DNA of 64,000 bases, from positions 38,915,468 to 38,979,467 of the forward strand of contig NC_084838.1 in the NCBI RefSeq assembly GCF_033115175.1, given 5' to 3'. Position 1 is the first letter of the stretch, and every line of letters begins with the position of its first letter. The notes under the pieces are model-generated. The model saw nothing but the letters and a program-made list of their open reading frames with translations. It ran no database searches and was not told where the DNA came from. This DNA comes from Lepus europaeus (taxonomy: Eukaryota > Chordata > Mammalia > Lagomorpha > Leporidae). Of the stretch, positions 53,040 to 64,000 are shown piece after piece. The translations under genes and the position numbers were made by a program.

Positions 53040-53500
53040 TGGTGGTTCAGCTGACATCCCAATGGCCAGTGATGTCATCAATCACGGCGATGTGATGAAG
53101 CTTCCATAAAAACCCCAAAGGACTGAGCTCGGTGGCTCCCGGATAGCTGACCCTGTGGAGGTTCCTGGAGGCTGCCCGGAAAGGGCTGGGAGCTCTGTGC
53201 TCCTTCTCCCATGTCTGGTCAAATGCAGTGCTCCCATCTGGCTCCTTCGCGAATGTAAGTAAAACATTTCCCTGAGTTCTGTGAGCCACGCTGGCAAATT
53301 AATGGAGCCTGAGGTAGCGGGAACTACCCTATTTATAGATGGGAGCGCAGGCCAGCATCTGAATCGGGGGGCACATTCTGGTGGGACTGAGCCCTCAACC
53401 TGTACGGTCTGATGCTGCCTCCAGGTTGGTGACGTCAGAACTGAACTGAGTAAGAGGACTCAGCTAGCATCTGCCAGAGAAATCCCTACACACACAAGTG
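53040..53500 (+). repeat. Ancient LTR-like repeat, copy 2
   Basis: GATGTGATGAAGCTTCCATAAAAACC, GGTTCCTGGAGGCTG, TTTCCCTGAGTTCTGTGAGCC, GGGACTGAGCCCTCAACCTG. Same layout as 26780-28000 without the SINEs. Confidence 0.5.
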
Positions 53501-53651
53501 CTGATTGGTGGGTAGAAATGATAGGTTTCTCCTGTATCCTTACGGTGTGCCACCTGTTTCCTGCCAGGATCCTCACTGATACAGTACATGGTTCCAGAGG
53601 AGAGCCAGGGAAGGAGAGTCCCAAAGTGGAATCCTGGGATTACGTTGTTCA

Positions 53652-53976
53652 GATTATTTTCTTTTAAAGAAATATTTATTTATTTATTTGAGAGGAAGAG
53701 TTATAGACAGACAGAGAGGTCTTCCATCTGCTGGTTCACTCCTCAAATGGCCACAACAGCTGGAGCTGGGCCTAACCAAAGCCAGGAGCCAGGAGCTTCT
53801 TCTGAGTCTCCCACATGGGTGCAGGGGCCCAAGCGCTTGGGCCATCTTCCACTGCTTTCCCAGGCCATAGCAGAGAGCTGGATTGGAAGTGGAGCAAATG
53901 AGAATTGAGCCGGTGCCCATATAGGCTGCTGGCTTCACAGGTGGAAGCTTAGCCTACTATGCCACAGCGCCGGCCT
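53652..53976 (-). mobile_element. C SINE, classic form
   Basis: The flank CGTTGTTCA is repeated at 53643-53651 and 53977-53985. Confidence 0.93.
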
Positions 53977-54244
53977 CGTTGTTCAAATACTTGGTGCATG
54001 CATTGATAATGGCTTTGCATGTGGAGAGAGGACACAAGTAACCTGGAGTATGTAGAAGCATCGCAGTCTCCTAGACTCTCACCAGCGAGGCACAGGATGC
54101 AATGCTGGAAGACAAGGAAATCCGAGATAAAGTACCAGAGGCACTTAATTGCTGTGACTGCAAATGGTGATACACATATTATTAGGTAGGTTGCCTGTTC
54201 CTGATTGTGCTAACCAAATTACATTAAAAATATAAGGTCAAGTT

Positions 54245-54297
54245 TGTTTTTTAAAAAAAGATTTATGTGAAAAGCAGAGTTACAGAGAGAGGAAGAG

Positions 54298-54338
<41 letters not shown>

Positions 54339-54574
54339 GTCTTCCATCCACTGCTTCACTCCCCAGATGGCCGTAACTGGGGCTGGACCAGGGTGGAGCC
54401 AGGAGCTTAATCTGGATCTCCCACATGAGTTCAGGGGCCCAAGCACTTGGACCATTTCCTGCTGTTTTTCCCAGGCCATAGAAGAGAGCTGGATCAGAAG
54501 TGGAACAGCTGGGACTCAAACCAGTGCCCATATGGGATACAGGCACCACAGGCGGAAGCCACGGTGCCAGCCCC
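54245..54574 (-). mobile_element. C SINE, classic form
   Basis: TTTTTTAAAAAAAGATTTATGTG, a long GA run at 54302-54330, and end ACGGTGCCAGCCC. Confidence 0.88.
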
Positions 54575-54959
54575 TGAGATCCCATTTTATCCAAAGACAC
54601 TTTGATCATAACTGAAATTGCAAAGGGGGCCACTTGGGTGGGTCCTTGGATTCGCCCCTAGAGGAGGGTCTTGTGGCCCTCCTCAGTGGCTCATGTCTAA
54701 TTATCTGTGTGGCAGCAGCAGCCCCCAACAACCCTGCCCTCACCTCTGTGAATGCTCCCCTCACTAAATTCTTTGCCATTAGACGTTTTTGAGCATGCCT
54801 TTGGTTTCCTGCTAAGATCCTCAATGACACACCCAGAAAGTGCCAAGCTGGCAGAGAGGTTTCCATTCCACTTCAGTTTCAGTGCCCTCTACCTGGCGTT
54901 CCTGTTGGCAGAGATCTGAAGAATCAGCAGGAAAGAGTGAAACAATGAAAGAACAAGGC

Positions 54960-55380
54960 TTAGGACCCCATACACATCTACAGAGGGCACCCTGTGTGCC
55001 GAGCTGGGACACAGCAGTCAGCCAGGCAGATACACGTGCCTGCTCTTGCGGAGTTTTTATTCTAACGAAGGAACCAGACACTTGAGCAGAGGCTGCTGAG
55101 ATGCAGGTGAGGGCGTGAGGCACGCTGAGGCCTGGGGAGGCGTTGTAGCAGGGGAAACAGGAAGCACAAAGGTCTGGAGGCAAGGCTGTGCTTGAGGAAT
55201 GGCTTGAAGACCAGAGGGCAGAGTGGCAGGAGACACGCCGCATCCCTTCCGGGCCGGATAGTGCAGGACTGTGTAAACCATTGCCCGGTTTCTACTTGGT
55301 GAGATGGGGGAGCCATGGGAGGATTTTGAAGAGGTGTGGTGAGATTGGACATATTTTAGAAGGCTCCCTCTAGCTGTTGA
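54960..55380 (+). mobile_element. L2 remnant
   Basis: ACCCTGTGTGCCGAGCTGGGACACAGCAGTCAGCCAGGCAG, then GAGTTTTTATTCTAACG and AAGGTCTGGAGGCAAGG. Confidence 0.7.
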
Positions 55381-55517
55381 ATGAAGAGTAGATCAAAGTG
55401 GTACCTTTTTTTTTTTTTTTTTTTTTTTTTTTTGGAAGAAGGACAATCAGGCTGGAAGCTATGCCCAAGTCCAGGGAGGACATAATGGTGCTTGGAGTTG
55501 GTAAGAAGTCGCACTCT

Positions 55518-55850
55518 AGGGGCTGGCGCTGTGGCGTAGCGAGTAAAATTGCTGCTTGCAGTGCCGGCCTCCCATTGGGGTGCTGGTTTGCGACCCAGCT
55601 GCTCCACTTAGGATCCAGCTCTCTGCTATGGCCTAGAATAGCAGTAGAAGATGGCCCGAGTGCTTGGGCCCCTGCACCCATGTGGAAGACCCAGAAGAAG
55701 CTCCTGGCTCCTGGCTTCAGATCGGCGCAGCTCCAGCCGTTGTGACCATTTTGGAGAGTGAACCAACAGATGGAAGACCTCTCTCTCTCTCTGTGCCTCT
55801 GCTTCTCTGTAACTCTGCTTTTGAAATAAATAAATTAAATAAATAAAAGA
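55518..55850 (+). mobile_element. C SINE, classic form
   Basis: Flanks AGAAGTCGCACTCT (55504-55517) and AGAAGTCAGACTCT (55851-55864). Confidence 0.94.
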
Positions 55851-55864
55851 AGAAGTCAGACTCT

Positions 55865-56500
55865 GGAGACAAAGTGGAGCAAGCAGGCTTTGTTAAGGGG
55901 TCAGCATGAGATAGAACAGAGACAGAAGAGGCAAGGATTTTGGCTTGAACAACTTGATGGATGGAATTTACCCACAAGTGGATATTGGCAGAGGGAAGAG
56001 TTTGTGGGCACATCGGGAGACTGGTTTTGAGTTGTTGAGTTGTTAAGTTGAAGCTGCATGTTGGACATGTAAATGTTGGGGTAGTTAGCATGGGTCTGGA
56101 GTTTAGGGGAGAGATTCTAGCTGAAGATATAAATCTGGGACTGTATGGATGGTACTCATATTTAAAGCCATAAAACAAGATTACCAAGAGATTGAGTGTA
56201 GGTAGAAGAGGCCCAAGTTCCACACTAAGCTGAACAGATTGGGGAGGTGAAGAGGACTCGGGGAAAGAGGGGGACAGTGAGGGTGTCACTCACATGGCAA
56301 AGAGGAAAGGGACACAGGCTCGAGGTGGAGTTTGAGTCCCCCTCCCCCCCGCCCCCAAAGCCATCGGCTTAGACAATCCACAGGGAGTGGGGATGGAGTG
56401 ATTGGGAGGGTAGGGGTCTGGAGGCAGGTTTGGAACACTTTCTGGCCACACACACGTCACTGCTATGGGCTCACGACTTCACCCTCTTCCCAGCTAAGCC
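55865..56500. other. Intergenic, possible L2 continuation
   Basis: GGAAGAGTTTGTGGGCAC and similar phrases recall L2 but are too worn to call. No gene seen. Confidence 0.4.
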
Positions 56501-56546
56501 ACTTTCCCCCGGGGCTCTTGGTTCAGCGTGAGCCCCGGGGGAAAGT
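56501..56546. repeat. Perfect 17-bp inverted repeat, 12-bp loop
   Basis: ACTTTCCCCCGGGGCTC at 56501-56517 is answered exactly by its reverse complement at 56530-56546. The stem is GC-rich. Confidence 0.95.
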
Positions 56547-56839
56547 CTTGTCTCAGCTCAGGGCAGCTCAGCTCAGGACAGCCCAGAGTGGCCCCAGGCT
56601 CCTCCAGGGAGGGAGCCTGCCCAGTCTTCTGGCTCTCTGGTCTGCCAAATCCTGGGCCCAGAGGTAGGAGATCTAGAACAGAGGGCGCCTCACCCCCTGG
56701 GGCTAGGCCTGGGAAGCCTCCCCAGTCTGTGGGGGCAGTGGGAGAGTGCGGGGGAATGACTAGGGAGAGGACGCACCCTGGATGCTTAGCGTGTGTTGAA
56801 CGGGCGAATGCGTGTCCAGAGCTGGGTCTGCGGGACTGT

Positions 56840-57310
56840 GCAGGAGGCGCGCGTGTGCTCCTGACGCGCGCTCGCCCAGGCCTGGAGGGGGCGCCCCGAG
56901 CCAAGCGAGGCTCCGGCGGAGGCGGGGTGGGAGGGCGGACGCCTGCCTCAGAAGCTGCCTTGGCGTCCCAAGTCCCCGGCCCTCGCCCAGCCTTTGGCGC
57001 TCTCCCGGCTCCCTGCTCCCGCCGGACCGCAGGCTTGCGCGTTCCCGCTGGCCCTGCGGGTGGTGCCCGCGCCTCCGAGGATCGGGCCAACGTGGGCTCC
57101 CGATGACCTGGCGCAGCCGTTACGCCGGGCTTGGGACAGCGGCCTCCCGCCAGATCCCCGCCATTCAGACCCCTGAGCCCCGTGGGCAGTCAGCGGGTGC
57201 GGCCGAGACCGGCGGGCTGTCCGAGAACACGAGGCATTTAGCGCCCCCACCCCCTCCCCGGCCATTGCGTTTACTTTGGGTGCGGAGCCAGGAGACGGGG
57301 AAGGGCTCAG
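56840..57310. promoter_or_regulatory. CpG island without a recognised gene
   Basis: CpG and GC density rise sharply between about 56840 and 57310, unlike the flanks. Open frames on both strands here are what GC-rich sequence gives by chance. I recognise no product. Confidence 0.65.
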
Positions 57311-57625
57311 AGCCTGAGGCAGTGCATAGCCCCTTGGCTCACAGCGTAAATAACTCGCCCCCAGCCGATTCCCGAAGCCAGATTACGGGGTCATCCCCGG
57401 GAAAAGGGTTCCATTTCCCAAGGGGGTTGAGAGCCTGGCCTTGCGCGGGGCGCGATGCCCAGGGGATGAAGGACTTTAACCTGCCACGGGCGGAAAGGGC
57501 GTTCGCCCTGTGGTAACTGGCACATTTGAGGACAAATAATAAAAACGAGAACAACAAGTTAATGGGAACAGAAAATTCAACTCCCGGCCTGCCGTTTGCC
57601 TTGGACAACAGGGGCCCGCGGTGCG

Positions 57626-57646
57626 GCTGCTGCCCCCTGGCAGCGG
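57626..57646 (-). promoter_or_regulatory. CTCF-like motif
   Basis: The minus strand reads CGCTGCCAGGGGGCAGC, close to the CTCF core (AGRKGGCRS with C-rich upstream). It lies just beyond the CpG island. Confidence 0.4.
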
Positions 57647-57758
57647 AGCTGGGCAGTGCGGCCCTCACGCCCCGGCTCCGGGATTGCAGGCAGAGTGTTT
57701 TGAGAGAGTAGTGGTGCAGGCTGCTGGGGGTTCACAGGTGCGTTTTGGTTACACTAGT

Positions 57759-58082
57759 TTTTTTTTTTTTTTTTTTAAACAATAAAAATTATTTTCCATT
57801 TAATTTTAAATACAGACACAAAGGGACAGAGATAGAGATCGTGCATCTGTTTCCTCCCCAAATGCCGGCAACAGCCAGGGCTGGGCCAGGCTAACGCCAG
57901 GAGCCCTGAACTCAATCCGGGTATCCCACTTGGGTGGCAGGGACTCGAGTACTTGAGCCTTCATCTTCTGCCTTCCAGAGTCTGCATGAGCAGAGAGCTA
58001 GAGTCAAGAGCAGAGCCGAGACTTGAACTTAGCTATGTAGGCAATGAGATGTGGGGGTTTTAATCACGCTGCCAGTTGTCCA
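57759..58082 (-). mobile_element. C-related SINE, old
   Basis: CAGACACAAAGGGACAGAG and CCAAATGCCGGCAACAGCC core, with a degraded head near GCTGCCAGTTGTCC. Confidence 0.72.
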
Positions 58083-58970
58083 CCTTGCAGTGACACTCTG
58101 TATGTTGTGCTGAAACCCGTTATTATCCCAACTCATGTTCTAAAGCAACAGTCCTAAAGAATATGAAAGCAGCGTTTCTCTTTCTGGGGTGTTTTAATTT
58201 GCTGCTAACCGAGAAAGGGATGTGCTGACGACAATGAGGTTTTGAGCTTCTTAACATAACCGACATTCTGTGTAGGGGAGTTGCAGAGCTTGTACCACTT
58301 GAAGAATTACAAATGTGGGTGCTAGAAACAGAGGTGTGGCAATTTCAGCATCCACCAAAATGGCAACTCACGGGTCAAGACGAGTGGTACAGGATGGGAG
58401 TGTTGGCAATTTTAACAAACACGGTATCGCTTTGCCCCTGAACACAAGGAGAAATGACACCTGGATGTGGGAAAGAAGAAGGCCTTCACAAAGGAGGCCA
58501 GCCGAAGCTGAAGAAGTGTTTCGCAGGTAAATGATGAAAACTAGGAAGCCAATGAAATTTGAGCTTTCACGGAAAACAAATTATAGACTCCATCCCTGTC
58601 ACTTCTCTGGACCACACAGCATCGTGGGAGACGCTGAGCGTGCCGAGCGTGTCAGTGTGTCCGGCTTGTAGCTCCGTGCTACCACACAGAAAACTTTTTT
58701 AAAAATAAAAATATCTAAAGGAGCCGGCTGTCACTGGTGATTGCGTCCACCTAAGGACTGGAGTTGATAACTCAAGGATGTAACGGGGGCTGGTCACAGC
58801 AGGGCCTACCTGTCACCGTGGGAGGGGCGGTGGCGTTGAGAAACCTGGTTGCTTCCTTTGCAGTTGGTTTCAAGTTCATGTGACTCAGGTTGTTAGGACC
58901 TTTCTATTAGCTACAGTTCCAGGAGGACTGACTGGCCCTGTCCATCCTTTCCTATACTGTCAGACTCTAA
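58083..58970. other. Intergenic with one exon-like open stretch
   Basis: The plus-strand frame at 58315-58530 (71 codons) ends at CGCAGGTAAATG, which looks like a splice donor. No family recognised. Confidence 0.35.
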
Positions 58971-59287
58971 TTTTTTTTTTAAGATTTATTTATTTATTTA
59001 AAAGAGTTATACAAAGAGAGAAGGAGAGGTCTTCCATCCGCTGGTTCACTCCCCAATTGGCCACAACGGCTGGAGCTGCTCTGATCTGAAGCCAGAAGCC
59101 AGGAGCTTCTTCCAGGTCTCTCATGTGGGTGGAGGGGCCCAAGGATTTGGGCCATCTTCCACTGCTTTCCCAGGCCATAGCAGAGAGCTGGATTGGAAGT
59201 GGAGCAGCCGAGACTCGAACTGACACCTATATGGGATGCCGGCACTGCAGGCGGCAGCTTTATCCGTTACGCCACAGCGCTGGCCCC
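58971..59287 (-). mobile_element. C SINE, classic form
   Basis: TTTTTTAAGATTTATTTATTT to TACGCCACAGCGCTGGCCCC. Confidence 0.92.
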
Positions 59288-59510
59288 ATCTGTCAGAGAC
59301 AATAAAACAAGGGAGGAATGAACCTGGGCAAGCAGGAGGCACCAGATTCGGAGGTAACACTGACAGTAAGAAGTAGCTGCCCTGCAATTTCATTAGTCTG
59401 TGTGTGTCTGTTACCATTTTATGGAACAGATGGTGGTGAAATTTAAAGACACCATGTCAGTCATTTCCTCGATGGCACTGGGGATGATTTGTTTTTGAAG
59501 ATAATGGTAA

Positions 59511-59859
59511 GGGGCTGGTGCTGTGGCATAGCGGGTAAAGCTGCTGCATGCAGTGCCGGCATTCCTTATGGGCACCAGTTCAAGTCCCAGCTGCTCCACT
59601 TCCGATCCAGCTCTCTGCTATGGCCTGGGAAAGCAGTAGAAGATGACCCAAGTCCTTGGGCCCCTGCATCCGTGTGGGAGACCTGGAAGAAGCTCCTGGC
59701 TCCTGGCTTCGGATTGGGGCAGCTCCAGCCGTTGCGGCCATCTGGGGAGTGAATCAGCGGATGGAAGGCCTCTCTCTCTCTCTCTCTCTGCCTTTTCTTC
59801 TCTCCTTGTGTAGCTCTGACTTTCAAGTAAATAAACAAATCTTAAAAAAAAAAAAAAAA
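59511..59859 (+). mobile_element. C SINE, classic form
   Basis: Perfect duplication AGATAATGGTAA at 59499-59510 and 59860-59871. Confidence 0.95.
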
Positions 59860-59871
59860 AGATAATGGTAA

Positions 59872-60384
59872 CTCAGTTCTACAGCAATGAAGTAATGAAG
59901 TGATTTGCTTCTCCAATCTTAAAGGAAAACCCACGATTCCAAGGACTGAAGTGAGTGTGTTTGGGGCATGATGAGTTTGTAAAATTTGTAAATAACTGTT
60001 TTGTTTTTTTTTTTGCATTTCTGCTTTTTTAAAAATTTCTAGTAGAAGCCATTAATTGTTTCCTGTTGAACAGCAGTATACTAAGAATATTCAGAAAAAA
60101 TATGTATCTTTATGTATGAACATGATGTTGGAAACGCTTCACATTTACAATTTTGTTTTTGGCTTTGCATCCGTTTTATCTGAAATATTTACCTGCCTCA
60201 GGAGCAGTCTTTGGGAAAGTTACCTGTATCCCTTCTCCCGTTTGGGTCCGTGTGGGCATATGCCTTCCACAGACATTACCCTTCTGCACTTTCAGCTGGA
60301 CTCGGAGCAGTGAGAAGAGCCTGTGGTAATTTGCAGCCTTTATTCTGGACTTCCCCATGTCATTGAGTTTAATGGTGTTGATTT
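59872..60384. other. AT-rich intergenic, no gene seen
   Basis: T runs at 60003-60012. No recognised repeat or domain. Confidence 0.45.
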
Positions 60385-60970
60385 TTTCCCCTTATGACTT
60401 CTCTTTTATGGTTTTTTTTTTAATTCTCTTTCTCTCCTCTCTCTCTCTTTTTAAGATTTATTTATTTATTTGAAAGGCAGAGATACAGAGAGAGAGGAGA
60501 GAGAGAAAGAGATCTTCCATTCTCTGGTTCATTCCCCAGATGACTGCAATGACCAGGGCTAGGCCAGGCCGGAGCCAGGAGCTTCTTCTGGGTCTCCCAT
60601 GTGGGTTCAGGGGCCCAGGCACTTGAGCTGTCATCCGTTGCTTTCTCAGGCACGTTAGCAGGGGCTTGGATGGGAAGTGGAGCAGCCAGGACTCCATCTG
60701 GTGCCCACGCGGGATGCTGGCACTGCAGGCGGTGGCTTAACCTTCTGTGCCACAGTGCCAGCCCCTCTTTTATGGTTTTATGCCTTACCTAAGAAATTCT
60801 TTTCTGCCATAAGATTATGAATACATTCACCTATTTTTCTGCTATATCATGCATTTTAAACATTCAGTCTTTAACCAGCCTTCTATGTTGAAACATTTGA
60901 GGGGCTGTGATAATGTCAAGATAGAAGTGTTTTTAAAAACAGAAGAACAATTAGAACCTTAAAGAATTTT
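60385..60970 (-). mobile_element. Old L1 fragment, antisense, split by a C SINE
   Basis: TTTTATGGTTTTATGCCTTACC and AAGATTATGAATACATTCACC resemble the antisense L1M ORF2 region. The SINE at about 60416-60764 divides it. Confidence 0.6.
60416..60764 (-). mobile_element. C SINE, classic form
   Basis: Perfect 15-bp duplication CTCTTTTATGGTTTT at 60401-60415 and 60765-60779. Confidence 0.95.
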
Positions 60971-61356
60971 AACAAAGGTTTATATATTTATTTATTTGAA
61001 AGATGGGGTGAAAATGAGAGAGAGAGAGAGAGAAGGAAAGAGAGAGAGAGAGAAGGAAAGAGAGAGAGAGAGAGAGAGGAAAGAGCTTCCATCTGCTTGT
61101 TCACTTTCTTAATGCCAGCAACAGCCAGGGCTGGGCCAGGCTGAAGCCAGAGCCAGGAACTCTATCTGGTCTCCCACATGGATGACAGGGACCCAAGCAT
61201 TGGTCCTTCCTCTTCTGCCTTCCTAGATGCATTAGCAGGAAGCTGGATTAGAAGTGAAGTAGCTGGGACTCGAAGCAGCACTCTTTTTTCTGTATTTTTT
61301 CTTTTTTTTTTTTTTTAAAGATTTATTTATTTGAAAGGCAGAATTACAGAGAGGCA

Positions 61357-61401
<45 letters not shown>

Positions 61402-61732
61402 TTTGTCATTAGTTTTCTCACCAAATGGCCACAAGGACTGGAACTGGGCCAATCTGAAGCCAGGATCCAGGAGCTTCTTCCAGGTCTCCCACATGGGTGC
61501 AGGGGCCCAAGGACTTGGGCCATCTTCCACTGCTTTTCTGAACACATTAGCAGGGAGCTGGATTGGAAGTGGAGCAGCTGGAACTTGAACCGGCAGCCAT
61601 GTGGGATGCCGGCACTGCAGGTGGTGGCTTTACCCATTACAACACAACACCGGCCCCCAAAATGGCACTCTTATATGGGATGCCAGCATCTCAAGTGGTG
61701 GCTTAAACTGATGTGCCACAATGCTGGCCATC
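60971..61732 (-). mobile_element. C SINE, classic form, outer element of a nest
   Basis: Duplication CCTTAAAGAATTTT at 60957-60970 and 61733-61746. The body is split at 61285/61665. A GAGAGA...AAGGAAA unit recurs three times at 61019-61082. Confidence 0.93.
61286..61658 (-). mobile_element. C SINE, classic form, nested
   Basis: The flank GCACTCTT is repeated at 61278-61285 and 61665-61672, inside the outer SINE. Confidence 0.92.
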
Positions 61733-61746
61733 CCTTAAAGAATTTT

Positions 61747-62055
61747 TTAAAAAATTTATTTGCTATTTGAGAGATGGAGAGGGAGGGAGGAAGGGATAAA
61801 GTGAGAGAGAGGGAGAGAGAGAAAGAGCTCATTTATAGCCAGAGCTAGACCAAGCTGTGCCTGGAACTCAATCCAGGTCTTCCACATGGGCGGCAGGAAC
61901 CCAATTACTTGAGCCATCACCACTGCCTCCCAGGGTTTGCATCAGCAAGAAGCTGGAATCAGGAACAGAGCCAGGTATGAAACGCAGGTATTGAGCCTAG
62001 GTACTCTGATGGCGGACCTGAGTGTCTTAAACCACTGGGCTAAATGCCTGCCCCT
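61747..62055 (-). mobile_element. C-related SINE, old
   Basis: AAATTTATTTGCTATTTGAGAG to GGGCTAAATGCCTGCCCC. Confidence 0.8.
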
Positions 62056-62699
62056 GGAATCTTTAAGAAAAAGAACAAGCAGAATGACAAAGGGAAAGCA
62101 AGGATGGTACACTGCTGTGCTCTGCAATGAACATTCGCAGAGTCGTAGCCATAAGTGATCATGATCTTAGTGGTGAGCCTGTGTCTGGAGGATGGAGTGG
62201 CACGAGAAGAGGTTTGGTAAGAAAGATGAATCTTCTTTGTGTAGCAGGAAGTGAGTTGCCAATGTTTAAAATAGATACAGAAAGAAACTGAGACTTAAAA
62301 CAAGTATTTAGGTGTTTGACACTACCTCCTAGAAGAAATAGTTTCAGAAGTAAAAGTTGTTGGAAATGGTATTGTTCAGAATAAGCCTTTGTGTACTTTT
62401 TGAAACTCTAAAAAACTACAAATATGTATTATTTGTTTTTTCTGTTTGAATTATGCATCTTGCAGAAAGAAGAAAGAACAGGAGAACATTGCTGAGGGTG
62501 AAAGCTACAGTGAGAGTGGCCATTTGTTCTCTGATGGAAATAACACGTTGCAGGTCTACTCAGGGCAGGGCTTGAGGCAAATACCGGGCACGCAGCTGCG
62601 GCAGGAAAACCTCGTGAAACAGGAGCTTTTGTCTGTTCTGCTTGTTTTTCCTTTTACTTTAGCACAAGCAAAAGTTTTTGGTCAGGTTTATTTTGCTTT
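62056..62699. other. Intergenic, no gene seen
   Basis: The plus-strand frame at 62446-62763 follows a possible acceptor (TGCATCTTGCAG at 62454-62465) but has no domain I know. Confidence 0.4.
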
Positions 62700-63145
62700 G
62701 AGGTTATATTTCTTTATTTTAAAAATGAAAACACTTTTAATTGACATGTCCATATTTATGTGATGATCCCATACATATATACAATGTGTCACAGTCAAAT
62801 CAGGGTAATTAGCATTTCCAGCTCCTCAAACCTCTATTGTTTCTTTATGTCCGGGAAACTTCCAGCAACTCTCTTCTAATTGTTTTGAAATGTGTAATAA
62901 GTTGTTGTAAATTGTGCTCACTCTAATGTGCTACAGAGCACGGAACCCGTGCCTGTTACCCACCCTCTCTACCCCGCTCCCTCGCCCCTTCCCAGCCTCT
63001 ACTTCTATGAGACCTGTTCTTCCAGCTTCCACGTGGGAGCGAGGACATTTGAGATTTGTTTTTCTGTGCCTGGCTTATTTCACTTGACATGCTGTCCTCC
63101 AGTTCCATCCACATTGGCAGGGCTGAAGGGACAGGCATCCTGATG
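62700..63145 (-). mobile_element. L1 3'-region fragment, antisense
   Basis: CAAATCAGGGTAATTAGCAT, CTTCTATGAGACCTG and CTGTGCCTGGCTTATTTCACT are antisense landmarks of mid-age primate-rodent-lagomorph L1 3' ends. Confidence 0.78.
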
Positions 63146-64000
63146 TCAAAGGCCCTTCTGCCTTTTGTAAAAGTCTAAGCATGGGAAGGGATTGTGTCCG
63201 GGAGGGGCTGGGGAGAGGGAGAGACTACGGAGGAGGGGAGAATTCTTTAAGACCATGGAGGGATTGCTGTGTAGGTCCAGCCAGCATGGACATTGGGCTC
63301 CGATCCCTGGCCATAAGGGAACAGGTGACAGGACATAGGGATGTCTTGGGAGACCGGGTCCAAGCCCAGAGGGTCTCATGTCTGAATTCCCATGTCTCAA
63401 ATGTGGCACAGAGATGAGAGCTTGAAAGTTGAGGCCCTGCAGAGATAGATCTGACCGTAGCGGTCAGAGCATGATGGCGTGCAGGACAGGCAGGACCCCC
63501 CCCCCCCAGCCTTCTATGACCTCTGCATGGCTCTTGGCAGATGCAAGGGCTTGGAATAGGAATCAAGTTCATTTAAAGAACATTGCAAAATGTTATTTCT
63601 TGCACATCTGAATGTATAGGCTAAGATCACACCTATTGCACAGGGGTAGGTAGGGAGGAGTCCCTGTCTTCCTCAGCCTCTGGAGGAGCGAACAAGCACA
63701 TACTTTAATGATTTTATGATAAGCAATAAATGCTGTGGCACTCAGGCTCCTATGGAAGGAAGAGGTGGTGGGGTGGCGAGGTCTGGCTTTTCGAGTCCCT
63801 GCCTTCCTTGCCCGCCTTCCCCACCCCCTCCAGGATCTGTCTTCTTTCCCACATTGCCTGACCTCATCCGCTGGCCTCCCCTCTGCCTGCTTGGGAGGTG
63901 GGGGGCGGGTGTGGAAGCCCGGCTGGGGTCTTCTTGGAGAGCAGAATCCTGGGACTCTAAAAATCCACCCCGCGAAACTTATTTCTTGGCTTCAAGAGGT
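63146..64000. other. Intergenic, no gene seen
   Basis: Includes a 10-base C run at 63498-63507 and a G-rich patch near 63896-63912. Nothing coding recognised. Confidence 0.45.

Noticed and set aside
56494-57516. Long Arg/Pro/Gly-rich frames across the CpG island
   Set aside because: Frames are open on both strands at once, as expected from CpG-rich DNA. No conserved motif seen.

Overview
The window looks like mammalian nuclear DNA from a lagomorph, most likely a leporid (rabbit or hare). The main evidence is about fifty copies of the lagomorph tRNA-derived C SINE. They occur as a classic form (GGCCGGCGCTGTGGC head, CT-rich stretch, AAATAAATAAATCTTT tail) and a younger form ending CTGTCCACTCTGCCTGTC plus poly-A. 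Many have intact target-site duplications (TSDs). No bacterial operons, CRISPR arrays or convincing tRNA genes were seen.

Two host loci are clear, both on the minus strand. At 9.9-16.0 kb lies a complete four-exon SPATA31F1 (FAM205A) gene. Its splice junctions keep frame and predict 1338 residues, close to the length I recall for the human protein. At 47.6-49.3 kb lies CCL19, with four exons, a TATA-like box, an ISRE and an NF-kB site. Its second exon carries an in-frame TGA exactly where the second cysteine of the CC motif should be. A second, partial CCL19 copy (exons 3-4 only) sits at 24.4-25.0 kb. It is nearly identical to the first copy over a 389-bp tract but clearly diverged on both sides, which suggests gene conversion. 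In human 9p13.3 the order is CCL27-CCL19-CCL21-FAM205A on one strand. Here SPATA31F1 lies on the other side of CCL19 with the same strand, which fits a tandem block duplication of the chemokine/SPATA31F cluster.

Layout: 1-9.5 kb, intergenic with five C SINEs; 9.6-16 kb, SPATA31F1 in a block free of C SINEs; 17-22.6 kb, old L1 and SINEs; 22.8-23.7 kb, an orphan CpG-rich block; 24.4-25 kb, the CCL19 fragment; 26-28 kb, old DNA-transposon-like and LTR-like repeats; 28.1-29.7 kb, a C SINE split by a betaretrovirus-like endogenous provirus remnant reduced to one full LTR, a piece of integrase and a 64-bp LTR stub; 30-36.8 kb, dense SINEs and a 225-bp polypyrimidine tract; 36.8-39 kb, a YBX1 retrocopy cut by two SINEs; 39-44 kb, ERV-L, MaLR, L1, MIR and SINE remnants; 44-49.4 kb, CCL19 in a SINE-poor block; 50-56 kb, SINE-rich; 56.5-57.7 kb, a perfect 17-bp inverted repeat beside a second orphan CpG island; 58-64 kb, SINEs and L1 remnants.

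All identifications come from reading the sequence and from memory of families. Boundaries of old repeats are approximate, and identities were aligned by hand.
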